From positions 1 through 36,467 of the forward strand of contig USRS01000012.1 of assembly GCA_900557165.1 (NCBI GenBank): a stretch of 36,467 nt of DNA. Reading direction: 5' to 3'. The notes beneath the pieces were generated by a model. It worked only from the letters and a program-made list of their open reading frames with translations. It did not search any database and was not told where the DNA came from. This document shows positions 8,546 through 16,579 of this stretch, piece by piece (the first letter of the stretch is position 1; each line of letters opens with the position of its first letter). Source of the stretch: an uncultured Clostridium sp. (GTDB lineage Bacteria; Bacillota; Clostridia; Peptostreptococcales; Peptostreptococcaceae). The translations under genes were made by a program, and so were the position numbers.

Positions 8546-8605
8546 AAAAAACTCCATTACCAAAAGTCATACAACATGTATGATTCACCTTCATGGTAAT
8601 GGAGT
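8546..8605 (-). terminator. Terminator in the methyltransferase leader with nested palindrome (probable attenuator)
   Basis: ACTCCATTACCA and its complement (8551-8562 and 8594-8605) form a perfect 12-bp stem followed on the minus strand by TTTTTTG. Inside is a second perfect palindrome, TCATACA-3 nt-TGTATGA (8567-8583). It lies between a strong promoter and the methyltransferase ATG, so transcripts must pass it. Confidence 0.8.
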
Positions 8606-8618
8606 ATATATTTACTTA

Positions 8619-8632
8619 TCTACTTCAGTAGA
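8619..8632 (-). other. Small hairpin in the methyltransferase leader
   Basis: TCTACTGAAGTAGA forms a 5-bp stem with a four-base loop, lying between the promoter and the terminator hairpin. It could be part of a sensing or anti-terminating structure; on its own it is weak evidence. Confidence 0.35.
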
Positions 8633-8667
8633 AAATTATCCATATTATATTTAATTTTTACAAGTTA

Positions 8668-8697
8668 ATTATAATTAAAATTAAAATCTTTTGTCAA
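8668..8697 (-). promoter_or_regulatory. Strong sigma-A promoter for the methyltransferase pair
   Basis: Consensus TTGACA (8692-8697) and TATAAT (8668-8673) on the minus strand, 18 nt apart, 14 nt downstream of the SPFH stop codon. Confidence 0.75.
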
Positions 8698-8710
8698 CAA
8701 TAAAAACTTT

Positions 8711-9682
8711 TTAATTTAAATTTCCACTGTTAACAACTGGTTGTGCATCTTTATTTCCACAAAGAACAACAAGTAAATTACTAACCATAGCAGCCTTTTT
8801 TTCATCATCTAATTTAACAATATCATTTTCATTTAAACTGTTTAAAGCCATTTCCACCATTCCTACAGCTCCTTCAACTATTTTTTTACGAGCTGCTATA
8901 ATTGCTTCTGCCTGTTGACGTTGAAGCATAGCTGCTGCAATTTCAGGAGCATAAGCTAAGTGAGTTATTCTCACTTCACATACTTCAATTCCTGCCACAT
9001 TAACTCTTGTTTGTAGCTCTTCTTTTAATTTGTCTGCTACTTCTTGAGAAGAACCTCTAAGTGTTTTTTCTTCTGACGCATCATTTACATCATAAGGATA
9101 AAGCCTTGCCACATTTCTAAGGGCTGTGTCACATTGAATTGATAAGTATGTTTTATAATTATCTACATTAAATACTGCTTTTGTAGGATTTATAACTTTC
9201 CAAATTACTACCACACCTATCATAATTGGATTTCCCATTTCATCATTAACTTTTTGTATTCCATTATTTAATGTCAATGCTTTTAATGATACTTTTTTTG
9301 TTATAGAAGTTATACTTGTTTCTTCATTTTCTTCTTTTGATTTGGAAATTTTTATTGATTGTGACTCATATGTGGGATTTATAGCACTGCAAAATGGATT
9401 TACAAAATAAAATCCTTCTTTTGAAATTGTTCCATAATATTTCCCAAAAAACACTAAAACTATAGCTTCATTTGGATTTAATACTTTTAGCCCACAAAGT
9501 ATGAATATACCTATTATTAAACTTATTATGCCTAATATAGTTGGAAAAACAATATCATTAACGATTGTAAAATAAATACCAATTAGAAAAATTAATATAA
9601 AAATTAATCCAATTAATAATCCTATCCATCCATTTATAGGTGTTAGTTCTTTTTCTTCAAACTTAATCCTTTCTTCAATCAT
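8711..9682 (-). CDS. SPFH/Band 7 domain membrane protein
   Basis: A 323-residue stomatin/prohibitin-type protein. Two adjacent hydrophobic segments (about residues 19-40 and 45-64) form a membrane hairpin, followed by the SPFH domain starting at LNPNEAIVLVFFGKYYG (68-84). A helical C-terminal part contains the alanine/glutamate-rich AAAMLQRQQAEAIIAARKKIVEGAV segment typical of Band 7 proteins. SPFH proteins assemble into large membrane rings that organise microdomains or modulate membrane proteases. No NfeD-like or protease partner gene is adjacent. The start follows AAAGGGGGAT. No terminator separates it from the downstream methyltransferase promoter, so some read-through into that leader is likely. 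Confidence 0.9.
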   Translation of the reverse strand: MIEERIKFEEKELTPINGWIGLLIGLIFILIFLIGIYFTIVNDIVFPTILGIISLIIGIFILCGLKVLNPNEAIVLVFFGKYYGTISKEGFYFVNPFCSAINPTYESQSIKISKSKEENEETSITSITKKVSLKALTLNNGIQKVNDEMGNPIMIGVVVIWKVINPTKAVFNVDNYKTYLSIQCDTALRNVARLYPYDVNDASEEKTLRGSSQEVADKLKEELQTRVNVAGIEVCEVRITHLAYAPEIAAAMLQRQQAEAIIAARKKIVEGAVGMVEMALNSLNENDIVKLDDEKKAAMVSNLLVVLCGNKDAQPVVNSGNLN

Positions 9683-9686
9683 AAAT

Positions 9687-9749
9687 TTATCCCCCTTTAA
9701 ATAAAATTCTATTTATTGTTATATTATAAAAATCTTCTCCTTTTATCAT
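9687..9749 (-). CDS. Possible upstream small ORF (20 codons) before the SPFH gene
   Basis: An ATG at 9747-9749 preceded by AGAAGGAAA at good spacing opens a 20-codon frame (MIKGEDFYNITI...FKGG). It ends 4 nt before the SPFH ATG, and its last codons contain the SPFH ribosome binding site. It could be a translated leader coupling SPFH expression to its own translation, or a chance frame in AT-rich DNA. Confidence 0.25.
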   Translation of the reverse strand: MIKGEDFYNITINRILFKGG

Positions 9750-9856
9750 AATATTTCCTTCTATTTTGTCCTATTCTTTAAAACACTTATTATTTTCAAT
9801 AATTCTAATAATTTTAAAAATTATATATCAAAACATAAATAAAGGTAAATTGTCCT

Positions 9857-9884
9857 TTGATAAAAAAACAAAGTAATTTATAAT
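9857..9884 (+). promoter_or_regulatory. Probable promoter of the HD-domain gene
   Basis: TTGATA (9857-9862), 16-nt spacer and TATAAT (9879-9884) lie on the plus strand, about 40 nt before the start codon. Confidence 0.5.
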
Positions 9885-9909
9885 TATATTTAAATTTTAA
9901 ATTACTTTG
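9869..9909 (+). repeat. 12-bp inverted repeat between promoter and ribosome binding site of the HD gene
   Basis: CAAAGTAATTTA (9869-9880) is perfectly repeated in inverted form at 9898-9909. The left arm abuts the -10 box and the right arm runs into the GGAGG ribosome binding site. The placement suggests an operator, or an RNA hairpin affecting translation if transcription starts further upstream. Confidence 0.5.
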
Positions 9910-9921
9910 GAGGAATATAAA

Positions 9922-10485
9922 ATGGATATAAAAAAATTAATAGAAACTATGAGTATATCCGAAAACCTTAAAAATTACACAAGACACTCTTGGACTTCTA
10001 CCCTTAGACAAGAAAGTATAGCTGAGCATAGCTGGAGATTATCATTAATGGCATATTTTATATCAGATGAATTTCCTGAAGCTGATATAAATAAAATAAT
10101 TCAAATGTGCATCTTCCATGATATGGGTGAAGCATTTACTGGCGATATTCCTGCTTTTAATAAAACTGATGATCATGAAAAAATTGAAAGTGAAATGTTA
10201 TATTCTTGGATAAATACTCTACCTTCTCCTTTTAATAAAAAGATAAAAGAATTATTTATGGAGATGGATGAACAAAAAACATTAGAGTCTAAAATTTTTA
10301 AAGCTTTAGACAAAATGGAAGTTGTTTTACAACATAATGAAGCTCCTTTATCAACATGGATTCCTTTAGAATATACACTAAATATTGAATATGGATCTGA
10401 GCAAGTAGAGTTTTCTGATTACTTTAAAAATTTAAAAGATGAGCTAAATAAAGATAGCTTAAAAAAGATTGAAAAAGAAATATAA
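9922..10485 (+). CDS. HD-domain phosphohydrolase, YfbR-like 5'-deoxynucleotidase family
   Basis: A 187-residue HD-superfamily protein. The metal and phosphate site is visible: R29 and EHSWR with H36, the HD pair H66-D67 in FHDMGE, and D130 in ALDKME. This spacing matches YfbR-type enzymes, which remove the 5' phosphate from deoxynucleoside monophosphates in nucleotide salvage. The real start is the ATG at 9922, because the in-frame TTG at 9907 lies inside the Shine-Dalgarno TTGGAGGAAT itself. One of only four plus-strand transcription units here, it stands alone between a promoter carrying an inverted repeat and the rubrerythrin promoter region. Substrate preference cannot be read from sequence. 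Confidence 0.87.
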   Translation: MDIKKLIETMSISENLKNYTRHSWTSTLRQESIAEHSWRLSLMAYFISDEFPEADINKIIQMCIFHDMGEAFTGDIPAFNKTDDHEKIESEMLYSWINTLPSPFNKKIKELFMEMDEQKTLESKIFKALDKMEVVLQHNEAPLSTWIPLEYTLNIEYGSEQVEFSDYFKNLKDELNKDSLKKIEKEI

Positions 10486-10530
10486 AATCATATTTATTTA
10501 AAATATTAAAATTATTCTAAATGAATATCT

Positions 10531-10574
10531 TTGATTATTTACGAAAATAATAATATTGTTACATAAATAATCAA
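10531..10574 (+). repeat. 11-bp inverted repeat upstream of rubrerythrin
   Basis: TTGATTATTTA (10531-10541) and TAAATAATCAA (10564-10574) are perfect inverted copies separated by 22 nt. The right arm touches the AAAGGAG ribosome binding site. A competing shorter hairpin (TTATTT with AAAATAA) shares the left arm. It may be an operator for a redox regulator; I see no convincing PerR box. Confidence 0.5.
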
Positions 10575-10588
10575 AAGGAGTGTAATAA

Positions 10589-11134
10589 ATGAAAAAATTT
10601 GTTTGTACTATTTGTGGATACATACATGAAGGAGAAATCCCTCCCCAAGTATGTCCAATTTGTAAAGCCCCATCTGATAAGTTTCAAGAATTAAAAGATG
10701 ATATAGCTTGGGCTGATGAACATAGAATAGGTATTGCAAAAGATATCGATGCTCAAATAATTGAAGATTTAAGAGCCAATTTCCTTGGTGAATGTACAGA
10801 AGTGGGAATGTACATTGCCATGAGCAGACAAGCTGACCGTGAAGGCTACCCTGAAGTTGCAGAAGCTTATAAAAGAATTGCCTGGGAAGAAGCTGAACAT
10901 GCATCTAAATTTGCTGAAATATTAGGTGAAGTTGTTTATCCAAGCACAAAACAAAATCTATCAGCAAGAGTTGAAGCCGAATTTGGAGCTTGTGCTGGTA
11001 AAAAAGAATTAGCTACTGCTGCAAAAAAACAAAATCTTGATGCAATACATGATACTGTTCATGAAATGTGTAAAGATGAAGCTAGACACGGTAGAGCATT
11101 TAAAGGTTTATTAGACAGATATTTTTCTAATTAG
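10589..11134 (+). CDS. rbr: Reverse rubrerythrin (rubredoxin domain first)
   Basis: A 181-residue protein in which the rubredoxin-like iron site comes first (C6, C9, C22, C25), followed by a ferritin-like diiron domain ([14 protein letters not shown] and DEARH carry the Glu and ExxH ligands). This order and length match the reverse rubrerythrins of Clostridium acetobutylicum, which act as NADH-linked peroxidases and oxidases protecting anaerobes from H2O2 and O2 when fed electrons through a reductase. A strong AAAGGAG site precedes the ATG. The DUF1540 gene starts 11 nt after its stop, forming a two-gene operon. The 11-bp inverted repeat next to the ribosome binding site suggests stress-responsive control. 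Confidence 0.95.
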   Translation: MKKFVCTICGYIHEGEIPPQVCPICKAPSDKFQELKDDIAWADEHRIGIAKDIDAQIIEDLRANFLGECTEVGMYIAMSRQADREGYPEVAEAYKRIAWEEAEHASKFAEILGEVVYPSTKQNLSARVEAEFGACAGKKELATAAKKQNLDAIHDTVHEMCKDEARHGRAFKGLLDRYFSN

Positions 11135-11145
11135 GAGGGTTTAAA

Positions 11146-11463
11146 ATGACAAAAATTAATTGTAATGTAACTAATTGTTCTCATAATAAATCTAGTGTTT
11201 GCTATTCAAATATAGTTAATATAAAAGGTGGACAAGCTAAAGAAGCATGTAATACCGCTTGCGGAAACTTCCTTGATATGAAAGATTATTCTAATTTAAC
11301 TAATAATACAAATGCTTGTGGACCATGTGAATCTTTAGTATGTACTGTTCAAAGTTGTACTTATAATAAAAATCAAGCTTGCACTGCTGAAGCTATTAAT
11401 GTTGCTGGTGATAATGTTGTAGTTTATACAGAAGCAAACTGTTCAACTTTCAAACATGTATAA
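11146..11463 (+). CDS. Protein with two DUF1540 cysteine-rich domains
   Basis: A 105-residue protein made of two similar cysteine-rich units, INCNVTNCSHNKSSVC (residues 4-19) and LVCTVQSCTYNKNQAC (64-79). Each is followed by a beta-like stretch and one or two later cysteines (C35, C39; C99). This is the DUF1540 pattern; such small clostridial proteins are thought to bind a metal or iron-sulfur centre, but the function is not established. Eleven cysteines in total. It is co-transcribed with rubrerythrin (11-nt gap, own GGAGGG site), which suggests a role in metal or redox homeostasis, possibly electron transfer to rubrerythrin. A shared bidirectional terminator follows. Confidence 0.87.
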   Translation: MTKINCNVTNCSHNKSSVCYSNIVNIKGGQAKEACNTACGNFLDMKDYSNLTNNTNACGPCESLVCTVQSCTYNKNQACTAEAINVAGDNVVVYTEANCSTFKHV

Positions 11464-11510
11464 TCTAGTTTAATAATAAATATAAATAAATTTTTACAAT
11501 ATCATATTAT

Positions 11511-11544
11511 AAAAGTACTATATATTAATTTATATAGTACTTTT
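11511..11544. terminator. Bidirectional terminator between the DUF1540 and VOC genes
   Basis: AAAAGTACTATATA (11511-11524) and its perfect complement (11531-11544) enclose a 6-nt loop. T-runs follow on the plus strand and A-runs precede it, so it serves both convergent genes. Confidence 0.85.
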
Positions 11545-11554
11545 AATTAAAAAT

Positions 11555-11962
11555 TTACATTATATCTGTATCTCTTATCTCGATTTCAGTACCTTCAGGT
11601 GCTTTTATTTTAAATAATTTTTCACATTCAACACTATAAATTATCTCTCCATTTTTCACTTTAAAATCTGTATATCCAAGATTTTTAATTCTTTCATATT
11701 CATGTTCTACATTCTCTACTAAAAATCCCATATGTACTGGTCCTGAATTTAGATTGCTCCATTTATCAAATTTATCACCAACCTTAGGCGTTTGTAGTTC
11801 TATCATAAAATCACCTAATTTTAACCATGTATTATATTTTCTATTATGAAAATTTTCACTAACATTTATAATTTCAAATCCTAATATTTTATTATAAAAA
11901 TCTAAGGATTCTTTATATTTTTCTGTTTGTATGCAAACATGATGAACCATTTTTATAGCCAT
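11555..11962 (-). CDS. VOC family protein (glyoxalase/dioxygenase superfamily)
   Basis: A 135-residue single-unit vicinal-oxygen-chelate protein with two beta-alpha-beta-beta-beta modules. The four positions expected to bind a divalent metal are filled: H8 (MVHHVCI), E55 (MIELQTP), H77 (GPVHMGF) and E128 (EIEIRD). This fits glyoxalase I-like or methylmalonyl-CoA epimerase-like enzymes, but the substrate cannot be named. AAAGGAGA precedes the ATG. Monocistronic and convergent with the DUF1540 gene. Confidence 0.87.
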   Translation of the reverse strand: MAIKMVHHVCIQTEKYKESLDFYNKILGFEIINVSENFHNRKYNTWLKLGDFMIELQTPKVGDKFDKWSNLNSGPVHMGFLVENVEHEYERIKNLGYTDFKVKNGEIIYSVECEKLFKIKAPEGTEIEIRDTDIM

Positions 11963-12033
11963 AAATTTTCTCCTTTATTTTAAGTTTTACACCCCTTATT
12001 ATTATACATTTTTTAGTTATTTATATCATAAAA

Positions 12034-12061
12034 AGGACTAATTATTTTCATAATTAGTCCT
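12034..12061 (-). terminator. Terminator of copA
   Basis: AGGACTAATTAT (12034-12045) pairs perfectly with 12050-12061 around a 4-nt loop. On the minus strand it is followed by TTTTTATG, just after the copA stop. Confidence 0.85.
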
Positions 12062-12068
12062 AATAAAT

Positions 12069-14552
12069 TTATTTTTCTACTTTAAATCTTTTAAGTCTTA
12101 ATGCATTTAATAAAACTGATGTTGAACTAAATGCCATAGCAAGTGCTGCTATTACTGGATTTAATAGAGGTCCTCCAAATAGATATAAAACACCTGCTGC
12201 TATTGGTATACCTATTACATTGTATCCAAATGCCCAGAATAAGTTTTCTTTTATGTTAGTCATTGTACTCTTACTTAATCTTATAGCTATTGGCACATCT
12301 AATAAATCACTTCTCATTAAAACTATATCTGCAGATTCCATTGCAACATCTGTACCACTTCCTATAGCGATTCCTATATCTGCTTGAGCTAGAGCTGGAG
12401 CATCATTTATACCATCCCCAACCATGGCAACAAATTTACCTTCTTCTTGAAGTTTTTTAACTTCACTTGATTTATCTTGTGGTAAAACTTCTGCTAAAAC
12501 TCTATCTATTCCAACTTGAGATGCTATTGCTTGAGCTGTCTTTTTATTATCTCCTGTTATCATGGCAACTTCAATTCCCATTTCATGAAGTTTTTTAATA
12601 GCTTTTGCACTATTTTCTTTTAGTATATCTGCAACTGCTATAATACCAGCTATTTTATTATTTATAGCAATATACATTGGTGTTTTACCTTCGCAAGCAA
12701 GTTTATCAGATTCTATGTCTAAATTTTCTATATCTATACTTTTATCTTTCATTAATTTTATATTGCCAAGTAATACATCCTTATTTTCTATTATTACTTC
12801 TATACCATAACCTGGTATAGCCATAAATTTATCTACTTTATAAAATCCTAAATTCTTTTCTTCACACTTTCTAACTATAGCTTCTCCCAATGGATGTTCT
12901 GAAGATTTTTCTGCACTGGCAGCTATTTTTAATAATTCATCTTCAGTTATATTATTAGCTGTTATTATATCTGTAACAACTGGTTTACCTTCAGTTATTG
13001 TTCCTGTTTTGTCAAATACTATTGTATTTATTTTATGAGTAGTTTCTAGGGCTTCTCCACCTTTTATAAGTATTCCATTTTCTGCACCTTTTCCTGTTCC
13101 AACCATTATTGCTGTTGGTGTTGCAAGGCCAAGTGCACATGGACAAGCTATAACTAAAACAGCTATAAATACTGTTAGAGAAAATACTACATCTTTTCCT
13201 GATATAAACCATGCAAGTCCTGCAACTATAGCTATAACAACTACAACTGGAACAAAATATCCTGCTATAATATCCGCAAGTTTTGCTATAGGAGCTTTTG
13301 AACCTTGAGCATCTTCCACTAATTTAATTATTTGTGAAATAGCAGTATCACTACCTACTTTTTCTGCCTTAAATTTAATAGTCCCATTTTTATTTATACT
13401 AGCACCTACAACTGAACTGCCAATATTTTTTTCAACTGGTATACTTTCACCTGTTAACATTGATTCATCAACAGAAGTATGACCTTCTATAACAGTTCCA
13501 TCTACTGGAATTTTAGAACCTGGCTTAACTATTATTATATCTCCAACTTCTACTTCTTCTATTGGTATTTCAATTTCTTTATCATCTTTAACTATAATTG
13601 CTGTTTTAGGACTAAGTCCCATTAATTTTTTTATAGCTTCTCCTGTTTTACCTTTTGCACGAGATTCAAAATATTTACCAAGTAAAACTAATGTTATTAT
13701 TACACCGGCACTTTCAAAGTACATATGATGTACAGCCATTGTATCACCTTGAGTTATTAAATATAGAGAATATAAACTATATATAAGCGCTGCACTTGAA
13801 CCTATAGTTATTAAAGAATCCATAGTTGGTGCTTTTGCTATCATTGATTTAACTCCCTTAGAGAAAAACTTATTTCCAGCTATAACTATTGGTATAGTTA
13901 AGAATAATTGAGTTAATGCAAAATTCAATGGATTTATATCTGGGTTAATTATTTTTGGCAATGGTAATGGACCTATTGGTTTAGGTATCATATGACCCAT
14001 TGCTATATAAAATAAAGGTATCGCAAATATGGCCGATACTATAAATTTAGTAAGTAAAGTTTTCATTTCTTTTTCTTTTCTTAATTTATCTTCATCTACA
14101 CTTTGCTTTTTCTCTATTTCTAAAACTTTAAATCCTGCTTTTTCTATGGCATTTTTTATTTCATACATTTTTACTTTTCCCACTTCATAGGAAATTGTTG
14201 CTTTTTCTGTTGCTAAATTAACTTGTACACTTTCAACACCATCTAATTTTTTTACAGCTCTTTCTACTGCTTTTACACATGAGGCACAAGTCATTCCTCC
14301 AATCGGAATTATAACTTCTTTATTTTCAACTTCTTTTACAATACCAAAGCCTGCTTTTTCTATGGCTTTTTCAATATCTTCACTTTTAACTTTATCTTCA
14401 TCATAAGATATACTTAATTTTTCTGTTGCTATATTTACACTAGCGACTACACTTGTATCAAGTTTTTTTACAGCTCTTTCTACAGCTTTTGCACATGAGG
14501 CACAAGTCATTCCACTTATTTTTATATCATCAACATTCATTTTTGTATCCAT
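12069..14552 (-). CDS. copA: Copper-exporting P1B-type ATPase CopA
   Basis: An 827-residue heavy-metal ATPase. Two N-terminal heavy-metal-associated domains each carry GMTCASC (residues 14-20 and 87-93), about eight membrane helices follow, and the CPC ion-binding motif in helix 6 (about 471-473) marks Cu(+)-type pumps. The actuator TGES is near 368, the phosphorylated aspartate in DKTGT near 515, the HP motif near 554 and GDGINDAP near 713. The cytosol-facing pump exports Cu(I) using ATP. AAGGAGAAAAGT precedes the ATG. It lies 96 nt downstream of the response regulator/kinase pair on the same strand. The gap holds repeated TTCATAAAA-type sequences, so the pair probably controls it. No CsoR or CopY gene is in the window. 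Confidence 0.96.
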   Translation of the reverse strand: MDTKMNVDDIKISGMTCASCAKAVERAVKKLDTSVVASVNIATEKLSISYDEDKVKSEDIEKAIEKAGFGIVKEVENKEVIIPIGGMTCASCVKAVERAVKKLDGVESVQVNLATEKATISYEVGKVKMYEIKNAIEKAGFKVLEIEKKQSVDEDKLRKEKEMKTLLTKFIVSAIFAIPLFYIAMGHMIPKPIGPLPLPKIINPDINPLNFALTQLFLTIPIVIAGNKFFSKGVKSMIAKAPTMDSLITIGSSAALIYSLYSLYLITQGDTMAVHHMYFESAGVIITLVLLGKYFESRAKGKTGEAIKKLMGLSPKTAIIVKDDKEIEIPIEEVEVGDIIIVKPGSKIPVDGTVIEGHTSVDESMLTGESIPVEKNIGSSVVGASINKNGTIKFKAEKVGSDTAISQIIKLVEDAQGSKAPIAKLADIIAGYFVPVVVVIAIVAGLAWFISGKDVVFSLTVFIAVLVIACPCALGLATPTAIMVGTGKGAENGILIKGGEALETTHKINTIVFDKTGTITEGKPVVTDIITANNITEDELLKIAASAEKSSEHPLGEAIVRKCEEKNLGFYKVDKFMAIPGYGIEVIIENKDVLLGNIKLMKDKSIDIENLDIESDKLACEGKTPMYIAINNKIAGIIAVADILKENSAKAIKKLHEMGIEVAMITGDNKKTAQAIASQVGIDRVLAEVLPQDKSSEVKKLQEEGKFVAMVGDGINDAPALAQADIGIAIGSGTDVAMESADIVLMRSDLLDVPIAIRLSKSTMTNIKENLFWAFGYNVIGIPIAAGVLYLFGGPLLNPVIAALAMAFSSTSVLLNALRLKRFKVEK

Positions 14553-14617
14553 TACTTTTCTCCTTTCAACTGTGTTTTTATATTAACTATTTCCTTTATG
14601 CTTATATACTATTAAAA

Positions 14618-14637
14618 CTTTGTGAATATTTTATGAA
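14618..14637 (-). promoter_or_regulatory. Direct-repeat candidate operator upstream of copA
   Basis: On the minus strand TTCATAAAATA is followed directly by TTCACAAAG, two similar half-sites 11 nt apart, with another TTCAT just upstream. An 11-nt period is typical of OmpR-family response-regulator sites, and a similar TTCATAAAA occurs upstream of the regulator gene itself. Confidence 0.35.
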
Positions 14638-14648
14638 GATATGAAATT

Positions 14649-15761
14649 TTATTTATAAGGAATACTTACTATAAATTCACTTCCTTTATTAACTTCACTT
14701 TTTACTTCTATATTTCCATTATGAAGATCAATTATAGATTTACATATAGTAAGGCCTACACCTGTACCTCCTGTATTTCTACATCTAGATTTATCTACTC
14801 TATAAAATCTTTCAAATATATAATCTAAACTTTTCTTTGGAATTCCTATGCCATTATCTTTTACACTGATTTTTATTAAATTCTCTTCTTTGTATAATCT
14901 AATTATTATTTTTCCAAGCCTTTCGCAATTACAATTAGTATATCTAATTGCATTTGAAATTAAATTAACTATCACTTGAGATATTTTTTCTTTGTCTATA
15001 TGAGCTTTTATTTTTTCTAAATTATATTCTATTTTTATATTTTTTTCTAAGGCAAAGCTTTCATTATTATATATAATATTTTTAATTAATTGCTCTAAAT
15101 CTACCTCACTTATATTTAATTTATTTTTATCACTATCGTATTTAGCTAAATTTTTTAATTCATCTACTAAATGGCTAATTCTTATAACTTCTTCATTAAC
15201 TGAAATTAATCTTTCTTCTGTAGGTTCCCATATTCCATCAATCATAGCTTCTAAATGAGTTTGTATACTTGTAAGAGGCGTTCTTAATTCATGAGATATA
15301 TCTGATGTTAACCTTTTTCTCAATTTTTCCATATTATATAATTCCTTAGATAAGTCATTAATGGAATTAACTAAATTATCTATCTCAACAATAGAACTTT
15401 CATATTCTAGTGTTTGATCATATCCTCCTCTTTTAAGAGAATCTGTCATTTTTGATACAACTATTATGGGCTTTGAAATTTTTTGTGAAATAAATATAGA
15501 AATAGATATAACTACTATTATCATCAACAAAGAAATACCTATTATCATATTTCTAATATCTTTAATAAATAAGTCTTTTAAGTATGTTATATTATATCTT
15601 TCTAAAGATTCTTTATTTATTTTTGATATATATGTTAAAAATTTATTTTCCACCATAAAATTAATACTAAGTGACATAACTATAATTACAGATATCATGA
15701 CTAAAGCTAAATAAAAAATTAATTTTCTATTTAGATTTAGCTTTTTCTTGTTAAATTCCAA
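14649..15761 (-). CDS. Membrane sensor histidine kinase of the copper locus
   Basis: A protein of about 370 residues with two membrane helices (about residues 14-32 and 72-90), a short extracytoplasmic loop of roughly 40 residues, HAMP linker, HisKA domain with SHELRTPLTS (phospho-acceptor His near 157) and HATPase_c domain (NLISNAIRYTN; DNGIGIP; GGTGVGLTI). The start is best placed at the TTG at 15759-15761, because GGAGTGGGG lies 7 nt upstream; the in-frame ATG at 15777-15779 has no ribosome binding site. Either way it overlaps the regulator gene, a sign of translational coupling. Position between copA and its cognate regulator suggests metal or cell-envelope sensing; the small sensor loop has no obvious His/Met/Cys cluster, so copper sensing is inferred from context only. 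Confidence 0.9.
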   Translation of the reverse strand: MEFNKKKLNLNRKLIFYLALVMISVIIVMSLSINFMVENKFLTYISKINKESLERYNITYLKDLFIKDIRNMIIGISLLMIIVVISISIFISQKISKPIIVVSKMTDSLKRGGYDQTLEYESSIVEIDNLVNSINDLSKELYNMEKLRKRLTSDISHELRTPLTSIQTHLEAMIDGIWEPTEERLISVNEEVIRISHLVDELKNLAKYDSDKNKLNISEVDLEQLIKNIIYNNESFALEKNIKIEYNLEKIKAHIDKEKISQVIVNLISNAIRYTNCNCERLGKIIIRLYKEENLIKISVKDNGIGIPKKSLDYIFERFYRVDKSRCRNTGGTGVGLTICKSIIDLHNGNIEVKSEVNKGSEFIVSIPYK

Positions 15762-16419
15762 GTTTATACCCCACTCCATATACAGTTTGTATTATTTTAG
15801 GCTTTCTTGTATCTTCTTCTATTTTTTGTCTTAAGTTTTTAATATGTGCATCTATAATTCTATCAAATTTTTCATAATGATCATCTGTAACTAATTCTAA
15901 TAATTCATCTCTAGTAAAAATTTTCTTTTGATTTTTTACAAGCAATAATAATATTTTATATTCTGTATTCGTAAGATTAACTTCATGTCCTCTAATTTTA
16001 ACTTCATGCGACAGGGTATTTATTTCTACTTCATCTTTAATTTTTATAACATCACCCTTATCAATTTTTCTAAAAACAGCTTTTATCCTTAATATTAATT
16101 CTTTTACATTGAAAGGTTTACATACGTAATCGTCACACCCTAAATTAAATCCATCTATTTTGTCTTCTTCCTCAGTTTTGGCAGTTAACATTATTATATG
16201 TACTAAAGATGTTTGTCTTATTTTTTCACAAATTTCCTCACCACTTATATCTGGCAACATTCTATCTAAAATAACTAAATCAAAAGTTTCCTGATTAAAC
16301 AATTCTAATGCTTTTTTACCATCATGTGCAACAAAGGTGTTATAACCTTCTTTATCTAAATAAGCTTTTACAACTTGTGTTATTTTTATTTCATCATCAA
16401 CTAATAATATATTAAACAT
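15751..16419 (-). CDS. OmpR/PhoB-family response regulator of the copper locus
   Basis: A 222-residue regulator. The receiver domain has the acidic pair D8-D9 (LLVDDE), phospho-acceptor D52 (VILDRMLP) and K101 (VCKPF). The C-terminal winged-helix DNA-binding domain (about residues 125-222) ends in TVYGVGYKLGI, typical of the OmpR family. The ATG at 16417-16419 is chosen because GGGAGGAATT immediately precedes it; the earlier in-frame ATG at 16429 lies inside that Shine-Dalgarno. It is first in a regulator-kinase-copA array and divergent from the HMA-TauE/SafE gene, so the 16420-16579 gap probably holds operators for both directions. Confidence 0.93.
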   Translation of the reverse strand: MFNILLVDDEIKITQVVKAYLDKEGYNTFVAHDGKKALELFNQETFDLVILDRMLPDISGEEICEKIRQTSLVHIIMLTAKTEEEDKIDGFNLGCDDYVCKPFNVKELILRIKAVFRKIDKGDVIKIKDEVEINTLSHEVKIRGHEVNLTNTEYKILLLLVKNQKKIFTRDELLELVTDDHYEKFDRIIDAHIKNLRQKIEEDTRKPKIIQTVYGVGYKLGI

Positions 16420-16459
16420 AATTCCTCCCATATTTTAATTTCTTTATAAAATTACCTTA

Positions 16460-16484
16460 TCATAAAAATATATATTTTTTATGA
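16460..16484. promoter_or_regulatory. Palindrome in the regulator/HMA-TauE divergent region
   Basis: TCATAAAAA (16460-16468) and TTTTTATGA (16476-16484) form a perfect 9-7-9 palindrome about 40 nt upstream of the regulator start. It contains the TTCATAAAA-like element also seen before copA. Candidate autoregulatory operator. Confidence 0.4.
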
Positions 16485-16579
16485 ATTTTTATATTAAAAT
16501 ATTTTTATTCTTCATTATTTTTTCATAATTTTAGAATATAATATACATAATATAAATTTATTAAATATTGAGGTAAATT

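Noticed and set aside
8508..8594. 28-codon frame across the methyltransferase leader terminator, ending in an ATGA overlap with the methyltransferase start, like an Erm leader peptide
   Set aside because: Its ATG has no ribosome binding site and the coding content simply follows the hairpin sequence; the overlap alone is not enough.
10541..10570. PerR box upstream of rubrerythrin
   Set aside because: The best alignment to TTATAATNATTATAA has a good left half only (about 9 of 14 positions), which is not better than chance in this composition.
10608..10904. 98-codon minus-strand frame opposite rubrerythrin
   Set aside because: Leucine/histidine-rich low-complexity translation typical of an antisense shadow; rubrerythrin on the plus strand is unambiguous.
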